A DNA stretch of 6,905 bases from Pseudopedobacter sp036379295 (GTDB lineage Bacteria > Bacteroidota > Bacteroidia > Sphingobacteriales > Sphingobacteriaceae). The stretch's first letter is position 1, and every line of letters begins with the position of its first letter. The notes under the pieces are model-generated. The model was not told the DNA's origin and searched no databases. It saw only the letters and a program-made list of their open reading frames with translations. The translations under genes and the position numbers were made by a program. The stretch lies in NCBI GenBank assembly GCA_036379295.1, contig DASVGY010000168.1, positions 1 through 6,905 on the forward strand, in the 5' to 3' direction. This document shows positions 1-5,815 of the stretch, in pieces.

Positions 1-2786
1 AAACCTTTCGGCGTACCGGTGTAAACAATGTTTCCTCCGCCAGAGCCACCTTCAGGGCCTAAATCAATTACATGGTCAGCAACTTTTATCACATCCAAAT
101 TATGTTCAATTACCAAAACGGTGTTTCCTTTATCTACCAACATATTTAACACGCCTAAAAGCACATTAATGTCCTCAAAATGTAAACCAGTGGTAGGTTC
201 ATCCAAAATATAAAAAGTGTTTCCGGTATCTTTTTTAGAGAGTTCTGTAGCCAGTTTCACCCTTTGCGCCTCACCACCAGATAAAGTGGTAGAAGATTGG
301 CCTAAAGTAATATAGCCCAAACCAACATCCTTTAAAGTTTTTATTTTGCGATAGATAGATGGGATATTTTCAAAGAAATCGCAGGCATCCTCAATGCTCA
401 TATCCAGCACATCCGAAATGGATTTACCTCTAAAACGAACTTCCAAAGTTTCGCGGTTGTAACGTTTTCCACCACAAGCTTCGCAAGGTACCTGCACATC
501 CGGCAAAAAGTTCATTTCAATTACCTTCATTCCGCCGCCTTGGCAAGTTTCGCAACGTCCGCCTTTTACATTAAACGAAAAACGACCGGGCTTGTAACCT
601 CTAATCTGCGCTTCGGGCAAAGCCACAAAAAGATTCCGGATATCAGAAAAAACACCGGTGTAAGTTGACGGGTTTGAACGTGGCGTACGCCCGATTGGCG
701 TTTGGTCAATCTCAATTACTTTGTCGATATGTTCCAAACCTTTTATTTCCTTAAAAGGCATCGGGGTTTTCTTCGCTCTAAAAAAGTGCTTATTTAAAAT
801 TGGATAAAGTGTTTCGCCAATTAAGGTCGATTTTCCGCTACCAGAAACTCCCGTTACGCAAATTAACTTTCCTAAAGGGAAATCAACACTTACATTTTTT
901 AGGTTATTGCCTGATGCTTTTTTAAGCGATAAAACATGTCCGTTGCCTTCTCTGGTTTTTGCCGGAACAGCAATTTCCCGTTCGCCGTTTAAATAAGAGG
1001 CTGTTAAAGTATTAGAAGCCAAAACCTCGGCCGCAGTTCCCTGCGCCACTACTTCTCCGCCTTTTACGCCGGCCGCCGGTCCCATATCAATCACATAATC
1101 GGCTTCCAAAATCATGTCCTTATCATGCTCTACCACTAAAACGGTATTGCTTAAATCGCGAAGATTTTTGAGTGCTTTGATTAAACGATCGTTGTCTCTT
1201 TGGTGCAAACCGATGGAGGGCTCATCCAAAATGTACATTACGTTCATCAGTTGTGAACCTATTTGCGTTGCTAAACGGATACGTTGTGCTTCTCCGCCTG
1301 ATAAAGTTCTGGCGGTTCTATCCAAATTTAGGTAAACCAAACCAACATCCAACAAAAAGCCAATGCGTGAGCGGATTTCTTTCAGTATTTCTTTTGCGAT
1401 AACATTCTGACGCTCGCTTAATCGTTCCTCTAATCCAACAAACCACTTTTGCAAACTGCTGATGTCCATCGAAGCCAATTCAAAAATGTTTTTCTCGTCG
1501 ACTTTAAAGTGTAGCGACTCTTTTTTTAGCCTTGCGCCCTCGCATAATGGGCATTTTTTTAACACGCGGTAAGCTTCCAAATCATGATTTCCAGAACCTG
1601 CTTTTTTCTCGTTCTGCTCTTCTAACATTTTGATGATGCCATCAAAGTTGATTTGGTAATTTTGGACGTTCCATTTGTTGTATTCTACCGGAACCGTGAT
1701 TAAATCTTCTGTTCCATGCAACAAAATATCTATGGCTTTCACATCCAGTTTTTCAATCGGTTGTGATAAAGAAAAGCCATATTTTTTTCCTAAAGCTTTA
1801 ATCACTTGGAAAATCCAGGTTTCACGATAATCGCCCAAAGGCGCTAAACCACCATTTATAATGCTCAATTTACGGTTCGGGATAACCGATTCTTCATCCA
1901 CATCAAAAATATAACCCAAGCCGTCACACTCGGGGCAGGCACCATAAGGCGAGTTGAAAGAGAATGAATTTGGTTGAGGTTCATCGTAAGAAACGCCCGT
2001 TGTTGGGCACATCAAATACTTAGAAAAGTGGTAGCTGTTGTTTTCTTTATCAGATACTTTAATAATCCCTTTCGCAATTTTTAAGGCTGATTGAATGGAA
2101 GTGTAAAGCCGCTTTTTATCTTTTTCGGAAACAATTAAACGGTCCACAACAGTCTCAATGTCATGGATTTTATACCTGTCCACCTGCATTTTAGGAACAA
2201 CGTCGATAATTTCGCCATCCACACGCACTTTCAAATATCCTTGTTTACGGATTTGCTCAAAAAGTTCGCGGTAATGTCCTTTCCTTCCTTTTACAACAGG
2301 AGCTAAAATGTTAATTGGTTTGCCATCAAACTGGGTTAAAATTTGGTTCAAAATCTGATCTTCAGACATTTTTACCATTTTTTCGCCGGTGTTGTACGAG
2401 TAGGCATCGCCAATTCGGGCGTAAAGCAAACGGAGGAAATCGTAAATTTCTGTAATGGTACCCACGGTTGACCGGGGATTTTTTGAAGTGGTTTTTTGTT
2501 CAATAGCAATTACCGGACTTAAACCCGAAACTTTATCCACATCGGGACGCTCCATCCCACCCATAAATTGGCGAGAATAGGCCGAAAAAGTTTCCATATA
2601 CCTGCGCTGGCCTTCTGCATAAATAGTGTCAAAGGCCAATGAAGATTTGCCAGAACCACTTAAGCCAGTAATTACTACCAGTTTATTCCGGGGAAATGAA
2701 ATATCTATGTTTTTTAAATTATGAACCCGAGCACCGTAAACTTCAACCTCACTTTGTTCGCCTAAATCAATTGGCTTATCACTCAT
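1..2786 (-). CDS. uvrA: UvrA, excinuclease ABC subunit A (partial, C-terminal end off the left edge)
   Basis: UvrA is the ATPase that finds DNA lesions and loads UvrB in nucleotide excision repair, acting in the cytoplasm as a dimer. The frame stays open for 928 codons from ATG at 2786 to the window edge. It has both ABC modules in order: Walker A GLSGSGKSS at residues 41-49, LSGGE at 495-499 with Walker B ILDEP ending at 523, then a second Walker A GVSGSGKST at 646-654, LSGGE at 835-839 and ILDEP ending at 864. The second zinc finger is intact (C745, C748, C768, C771). The first has C260, C284 and C287, but Thr263 stands where the second cysteine of the usual C4 set would be. CPLCEGARL starts at 412. 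Motif spacing follows E. coli UvrA closely, so no frameshift is apparent. Only a short tail after the final GPEGG...GTP segment should be missing. The start gives the normal N-terminus (MSDKPIDLGEQ, then a VYGARVHNLKNI motif). It is transcribed away from the DUF72 gene. Confidence 0.97.
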   Translation of the reverse strand, partial: MSDKPIDLGEQSEVEVYGARVHNLKNIDISFPRNKLVVITGLSGSGKSSLAFDTIYAEGQRRYMETFSAYSRQFMGGMERPDVDKVSGLSPVIAIEQKTTSKNPRSTVGTITEIYDFLRLLYARIGDAYSYNTGEKMVKMSEDQILNQILTQFDGKPINILAPVVKGRKGHYRELFEQIRKQGYLKVRVDGEIIDVVPKMQVDRYKIHDIETVVDRLIVSEKDKKRLYTSIQSALKIAKGIIKVSDKENNSYHFSKYLMCPTTGVSYDEPQPNSFSFNSPYGACPECDGLGYIFDVDEESVIPNRKLSIINGGLAPLGDYRETWIFQVIKALGKKYGFSLSQPIEKLDVKAIDILLHGTEDLITVPVEYNKWNVQNYQINFDGIIKMLEEQNEKKAGSGNHDLEAYRVLKKCPLCEGARLKKESLHFKVDEKNIFELASMDISSLQKWFVGLEERLSERQNVIAKEILKEIRSRIGFLLDVGLVYLNLDRTARTLSGGEAQRIRLATQIGSQLMNVMYILDEPSIGLHQRDNDRLIKALKNLRDLSNTVLVVEHDKDMILEADYVIDMGPAAGVKGGEVVAQGTAAEVLASNTLTASYLNGEREIAVPAKTREGNGHVLSLKKASGNNLKNVSVDFPLGKLICVTGVSGSGKSTLIGETLYPILNKHFFRAKKTPMPFKEIKGLEHIDKVIEIDQTPIGRTPRSNPSTYTGVFSDIRNLFVALPEAQIRGYKPGRFSFNVKGGRCETCQGGGMKVIEMNFLPDVQVPCEACGGKRYNRETLEVRFRGKSISDVLDMSIEDACDFFENIPSIYRKIKTLKDVGLGYITLGQSSTTLSGGEAQRVKLATELSKKDTGNTFYILDEPTTGLHFEDINVLLGVLNMLVDKGNTVLVIEHNLDVIKVADHVIDLGPEGGSGGGNIVYTGTPKG

Positions 2787-2841
2787 AGTTAGCTTTCTTC
2801 TTTACACAAAAAACAACAAAGCTTTTTGTTTTAAATTTTTG

Positions 2842-2849
2842 CAAAAATA
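2842..2849 (-). promoter_or_regulatory. Candidate -7 box of the uvrA promoter
   Basis: On the minus strand this reads TATTTTTG, an exact match to the Bacteroidota -7 consensus TAnnTTTG. It lies 55 bases before the uvrA ATG, which would give a leader of roughly 50 nt. I see no convincing TTTG/TTG -33 box at the usual distance, and the surroundings are T-rich, so a chance match is possible. No LexA-type operator is recognisable nearby. Confidence 0.4.
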
Positions 2850-2885
2850 ACGAAAAAAGGGCGCATTTTATGATGGGACTTGTTC

Positions 2886-2917
2886 TTTGGAATGTCATTT
2901 AAAGTTAGATTTATTTG
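2886..2917 (+). promoter_or_regulatory. Weak candidate promoter reading toward the DUF72 gene
   Basis: TTTG at 2886-2889 is followed after 20 nt by TTTATTTG (2910-2917). This resembles the Bacteroidota TTTG / TAnnTTTG pair, with one mismatch in the TA step. If real, transcription would begin near 2923 and repeat copy 1 would sit inside a DUF72 leader of about 180 nt. The match is imperfect and the region is T-rich, so this is only a suggestion. Confidence 0.22.
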
Positions 2918-2930
2918 CAAAAGACAATGT

Positions 2931-3023
2931 GCGCTAACGATTGGAGTGGCATCCTTTTTTTGTGCTTCGGGCTTTGCTTAGGGCAACAAAAAAAGATATA
3001 ACGGAAAGCGTGTTAAAGCGCCC
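2931..3023 (+). repeat. Imperfect palindromic repeat, copy 1
   Basis: This 93-bp element has outer arms GCGCTAAC (2931-2938) and GTTAAAGCGC (3012-3021), which pair through 8 bp with a two-base bulge. A perfect 10-bp inner stem joins CTTTTTTTGT (2954-2963) to ACAAAAAAAG (2986-2995) around a loop of about 22 nt. Between outer and inner stems lies a conserved unpaired region that includes GGAAAGCGTG. Copy 2 at 4027-4114 is the same element in reverse orientation. Of the 27 bases at the GGGCG end, 23 are identical, and the opposite arm is also similar, while the loop has diverged. Copy 1 lies upstream of both flanking genes, so a simple terminator role does not fit. I have an unverified impression that similar elements are scattered between genes in other Bacteroidota genomes. 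Confidence 0.8.
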
Positions 3024-3105
3024 TAATTAAAAAAACCAGCGCTGTTGAAATTAGAAAAAATATTTAAAAACTAGCAATAGCAGCAAATTTCACTATTTTT
3101 AAACC

Positions 3106-3996
3106 ATGCAATTCGGACAAGTAGAACACCCAGAAAAAGTAGATTTTAGCCTGCCGGCAGATTCAAAAGAAACCATGGAGGTTTTAAAAGCAGCCACATC
3201 CAAAGAAGATTTTAAAGCTTATGTGGGTTGTGCAAAATGGAACAAAACTGATTTGAAAGGCTTTTATCCGCGGGGCACAAAAGATGAACTTACATACTAC
3301 GCTACGCAGTTTAACTCCGTAGAGATGAACGCTACTTTTTACAAAAGCCCCACCCGTGAGCAGGTAACTCAATGGAAAGAAAAAGTAAAAGGAGATTTTA
3401 AGTTTTTCCCGAAAATTCCGCAAACGATTAGCCATTACGGCGCTTTAAATAATATTAACGAACCTTTAACACAATTTTGCGATGCTGTTAGTAATTTTGA
3501 AGAACATTTAGGAATGGTTTTTTTGCAAATGCGAGACAGTTTTAAACCTAAAGATTTTGAAAAAGTAGAAGCTTTTGTGGCTAAATTCCCGAAAGCTATT
3601 CCGCTGGCAATTGAGTTGCGTAACGAAGAATGGTTTACAGATAAAGCGATGCAGGAAAAAGTTTTCGCCCTTTTTAAAAACAATCAAATTTCAAATGTAA
3701 TTGTAGACACCGCCGGCCGGCGAGATATGCTGCACATGAAACTAACTAGCCCAAAAGCGTTTATACGTTACGTTGGCGCAAACCACCAGAGCGATTATAC
3801 ACGATTAGATGAATGGGTTGGCCGCATTGCCAAATGGAAAAAAGAAGGTTTACAGGAACTTTATTTTTTTGTGCATCAAAACGTAGAATTAGCTTCGCCG
3901 CTGTTGTCTGCTCATTTTATCAAAAAGTTGAATAAGGCTATCGGTACAGATTTGAAAGTACCAACTTTGGCAACTGAAACCCCAACATTGTTTTAA
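3106..3996 (+). CDS. DUF72 / YecE-family protein of unknown function
   Basis: This 296-residue protein belongs to the DUF72 (YecE-like) family, whose members have a TIM-barrel-like fold and no established biochemical role. Family landmarks appear in order: YVGCAKW (39-45, matching the family's IGxxxW), FYP (53-55), YYATQFNSVEMNATFY (64-79, the strongest signature), FKFFPKIPQTISH (98-110), and LAIELRNEEWF (167-177, matching VExRxxxW). Toward the C-terminus, AFIRYVGANH (218-227) and FFVHQNVELASP (254-265) replace the more usual YxRxHG and YFNN segments. About 38 residues precede the first motif, which in short family members lies almost at the N-terminus. There is no signal peptide or membrane segment, so it is probably cytosolic. 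The ATG at 3106 starts a sequence (MQFGQVEHPEKVDFSLP) that I recall as typical of Bacteroidota members; no Shine-Dalgarno site is visible before it. It is a single-gene unit bracketed by inverted copies of the palindromic repeat. Confidence 0.93.
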   Translation: MQFGQVEHPEKVDFSLPADSKETMEVLKAATSKEDFKAYVGCAKWNKTDLKGFYPRGTKDELTYYATQFNSVEMNATFYKSPTREQVTQWKEKVKGDFKFFPKIPQTISHYGALNNINEPLTQFCDAVSNFEEHLGMVFLQMRDSFKPKDFEKVEAFVAKFPKAIPLAIELRNEEWFTDKAMQEKVFALFKNNQISNVIVDTAGRRDMLHMKLTSPKAFIRYVGANHQSDYTRLDEWVGRIAKWKKEGLQELYFFVHQNVELASPLLSAHFIKKLNKAIGTDLKVPTLATETPTLF

Positions 3997-4026
3997 TTTT
4001 TTGTTAAAAGCTAATTAACTTAACTT

Positions 4027-4114
4027 GGGCGTTTTAACACGCTATCCACTATAGTTTTTTTGCAATTTGCTAAGTTGGTGTAGCAAAAAAAGCTGCCGTT
4101 GCTATCGTTAACGC
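4027..4114 (-). repeat. Imperfect palindromic repeat, copy 2 (inverted relative to copy 1)
   Basis: This 88-bp element matches the reverse complement of copy 1. Its outer arms GCGTTTTAAC (4029-4038) and GTTAACGC (4107-4114) pair with the same two-base bulge. Its inner stem joins TTTTTTTGC (4055-4063) to GCAAAAAAA (4083-4091). Compared with copy 1, one outer pair changes from C-G to T-A and one inner pair from T-A to C-G, so both stems are kept. It fills most of the convergent spacer between the DUF72 and solute-binding-protein stop codons, where it could affect termination on either strand. Confidence 0.8.
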
Positions 4115-4133
4115 TGTTTGCACTTGTAGCAAC
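4085..4133 (-). terminator. Candidate terminator of the solute-binding-protein gene, overlapping repeat copy 2
   Basis: Reading the minus strand just past the stop codon, GTTGCTA (from 4133) and TAGCAAC (ending at 4098) form a perfect 7-bp stem around a 22-nt loop. After six more bases (GGCAGC) comes a run of seven T (4091-4085). The long loop and the gap before the T run make it a weak intrinsic terminator. Its second arm is taken from repeat copy 2, so this hairpin and the repeat's own fold would compete. Confidence 0.35.
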
Positions 4134-4134
4134 A

Positions 4135-5775
4135 TTATTGTTTTTTAACATTTTTTAGTATTAATAAATTCTGTGCATTGCTGCTTAAACCAGTAATGTT
4201 GTTTTGGTAAAGGTTTACAGATTCATCGTAAAATAAAACCACCACCGGCGCCTCATCCATCACCAACTGATCCATTTTTTGGTAAAGCTTAAAACGCTCC
4301 TTTTCATCTCTGTAAACGTTCATTTGCTCATAAAGTCGGTCGAACTCTTTATTATTAAAACTGGTGTAATTTGGCCCAATTGGAACGTAATTTTTAGAAT
4401 AAAACATGGATAAATAAATTTCGGCATCGGCGTAATCAGCAATCCAACTTCCTCTAAAAAAGTTTACCTGTCGTTTGGCAATCACTTCTCTTAAAGAAGC
4501 GCTTTGGTTCACCTCAATTTTTGATTTAATCCCTACATTACTTAACTCTCCTTGTACAAACTCAATTAAATCTTTGTAACTGGTGGTTGTGCTTAAGGTA
4601 ATTTCTGGCATTCCTTTTCCGTTTGGAAAGCCGGCTTCTTTTAGCAATCGTCTGGCTTTAATAGGATTATAATTATATCCTTTAACGGCTTTTGCGCTAA
4701 AACCAGGCATCCCCGCTGGCACAAAACCTGCTGTTCCGGGTATGCCTACGCTATTTCTCAAATACTTTACCAAGCGCTCTCTGTTGATGGCATAATTAAT
4801 TGCTTGGCGAACCTTTTTGTATTTCAATGGCGATTTTTTTACAATTGCAAGGCTACTATCCACCAACATTCCTAAATACTCGGTATCTAAATAAGGTGCT
4901 TTTCGCAAATGAAATTTACCTTTATACTTTGCCGTCATGTTTCCGCTCTTGGTCAAAATATCGTCGCGGTAACTCCCATCAATACCGTTAAAATAATCCA
5001 ATTGCTTTCGTACAAACTCCATAAAAGCAGTTTGTTTATCCGGAATAAATGTTGCTTTTACGGCGTCTAAACAGGGCAATCTGTTTCCAAAACTATCTTT
5101 TTCAAAATATTTTTCATTTTTCAAAAGCACCAGAACTTCTCCTTCTTTCCAGTATTTAAATTTAAAAGGGCCAGTTCCAACGGGGTGCGTTCTAAACTCT
5201 TTTCCGTAATGCTCGGCAACTTCAAAAGGAATTACTGAGCAGTATTGCGCAGAAAGCATTGCCAAAAATGGAGGAAAAGCTTTACCTAGCTTAATAATAA
5301 AAGTAGAATCGTTGGGTGCCAAAAAAGCATTTTTTCCGCTCACTTTATCATTAAAAATCCAAGCACCAGAAGAAGCTGTTTTGCTATCTATCATTCTTGA
5401 AAAAGAGTACCTAAAATCTGAAGCCACAACATGCCTGCCTTCTCCGTTTTCAAACAAAGGATCATCGTGAAAAAACACATCATTGCGCAAATGGAAAGTA
5501 TAAGTTTTGCCATCCTTAGAAATTTCCCAACTTTTGGCAACCGATGGTTTAATGTTTAAGCTGTCATCAATTTGTACCAAACCATTAAAAAGTTGGTTGG
5601 TCATCCACAATACATTCTGGTTTCTTGAAAAAGCCGGGTCTAATGAGGTTAAACCTTGGTCTAAATTCAGATAGAAAGTCTTCTTCCCATCGGCATTATT
5701 TTTTTGGTTACAAGCCATCAATCCAAGCAAAACAAACAGTGGCAAAAACAGATGGTTGTTGTGATTAAATCGCAT
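4135..5775 (-). CDS. ABC transporter solute-binding lipoprotein, family 5 (peptide/oligopeptide type)
   Basis: This 546-residue protein is of the DppA/OppA class (SBP_bac_5), periplasmic lipoproteins that deliver peptides, nickel or related solutes to an ABC importer. A lipoprotein signal peptide is plain: a hydrophobic stretch at residues 9-20 ends in lipobox LMAC with Cys22 as the lipidation site, followed by a polar linker. Family features include SLDPAFS (44-50), SWEISKDGKTYTFHLR (82-97), PVGTGPF (198-204), VRQAINYAINRE (322-333), RRLLKEAGFPNGKG (375-388), WIADYADAEIYLSMF (444-458) and VVVLFY near the C-terminus. The length is normal. I chose the ATG at 5775 because GGAG lies 7 bases upstream and it places the signal peptide at the N-terminus; a TTG at 5805 would only add ten residues. 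It is a single-gene unit with no permease or ATPase gene in the window. The ligand cannot be read from sequence; peptides are the default guess. Confidence 0.93.
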   Translation of the reverse strand: MRFNHNNHLFLPLFVLLGLMACNQKNNADGKKTFYLNLDQGLTSLDPAFSRNQNVLWMTNQLFNGLVQIDDSLNIKPSVAKSWEISKDGKTYTFHLRNDVFFHDDPLFENGEGRHVVASDFRYSFSRMIDSKTASSGAWIFNDKVSGKNAFLAPNDSTFIIKLGKAFPPFLAMLSAQYCSVIPFEVAEHYGKEFRTHPVGTGPFKFKYWKEGEVLVLLKNEKYFEKDSFGNRLPCLDAVKATFIPDKQTAFMEFVRKQLDYFNGIDGSYRDDILTKSGNMTAKYKGKFHLRKAPYLDTEYLGMLVDSSLAIVKKSPLKYKKVRQAINYAINRERLVKYLRNSVGIPGTAGFVPAGMPGFSAKAVKGYNYNPIKARRLLKEAGFPNGKGMPEITLSTTTSYKDLIEFVQGELSNVGIKSKIEVNQSASLREVIAKRQVNFFRGSWIADYADAEIYLSMFYSKNYVPIGPNYTSFNNKEFDRLYEQMNVYRDEKERFKLYQKMDQLVMDEAPVVVLFYDESVNLYQNNITGLSSNAQNLLILKNVKKQ

Positions 5776-5782
5776 AAAAAGA

Positions 5783-5786
5783 CTCC
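5783..5786 (-). promoter_or_regulatory. Shine-Dalgarno site setting the solute-binding-protein start
   Basis: On the minus strand GGAG is followed by seven bases and then ATG at 5775. The good spacing favours this ATG over the upstream in-frame TTG at 5805. No comparably clear site is seen before the other genes in the window. Confidence 0.55.
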
Positions 5787-5793
5787 AAATTTT

Positions 5794-5801
5794 TATCTTT
5801 G
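5794..5801 (+). promoter_or_regulatory. Candidate -7 box for the BtuF-like gene
   Basis: TATCTTTG matches the Bacteroidota -7 consensus TAnnTTTG exactly and ends 14 bases before the ATG at 5816. Transcription would begin about 8-10 nt before the start codon, giving a very short leader with no Shine-Dalgarno site. No -33 TTTG is seen at the usual distance. Confidence 0.45.
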
Positions 5802-5809
5802 GCAAAATA
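5802..5809 (-). promoter_or_regulatory. Candidate -7 box for the solute-binding-protein gene
   Basis: On the minus strand this reads TATTTTGC, close to TAnnTTTG but one base short between TA and TTTG. It abuts the plus-strand box at 5794-5801 and would start a transcript with a leader of about 20 nt that includes the GGAG site. The imperfect spacing and lack of a clear -33 box keep confidence low. Confidence 0.28.
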
Positions 5810-5815
5810 CTTAAA

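Larger units (their letters stand above)
2787..3105. other. Divergent intergenic spacer between uvrA and the DUF72 gene
   Basis: This 319-bp spacer separates the two divergent start codons and has no credible coding frame. It holds the candidate uvrA -7 box near the left end, a weak plus-strand promoter candidate around 2886-2917, repeat copy 1 at 2931-3023, and an A-rich stretch of about 80 bp before the DUF72 ATG. I see no RNA gene or riboswitch that I recognise. Confidence 0.85.

Noticed and set aside
28..1335. Plus-strand open frames at 28-213 and 1114-1335
   Set aside because: They lie antisense to the continuous uvrA frame, and their translations show no family features.
2931..3023. 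Integron attC site
   Set aside because: The arms end in AAC and GTT as attC arms do, but neither fits RYYYAAC/GTTRRRY fully, the T7/A7 inner stem is unlike attC, and no integrase or cassette array is present.
3094..3101. TATTTTTA just before the DUF72 ATG as a -7 box
   Set aside because: It lacks the final G, has no -33 partner, and would put transcription start at or past the start codon.
3184..3683. Minus-strand open frames inside the DUF72 gene
   Set aside because: They are antisense shadows of a well-supported family member, with no start signals or recognisable motifs.
4003..4019. GTTAA...TTAAC hairpin after the DUF72 stop codon as a terminator
   Set aside because: It has only five mostly A-T pairs and no T run after it.
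2931..4114. Composite transposon carrying the DUF72 gene
   Set aside because: The flanking copies are clearly diverged, no transposase or target-site duplication is visible, and copy 2 sits naturally in a convergent spacer. Two independent copies of a dispersed repeat is the simpler reading.
5776..5805. Upstream TTG start that would lengthen the lipoprotein by ten residues
   Set aside because: It has no ribosome site, would overlap the candidate promoter, and pushes the signal peptide inward; the ATG at 5775 has GGAG at good spacing.
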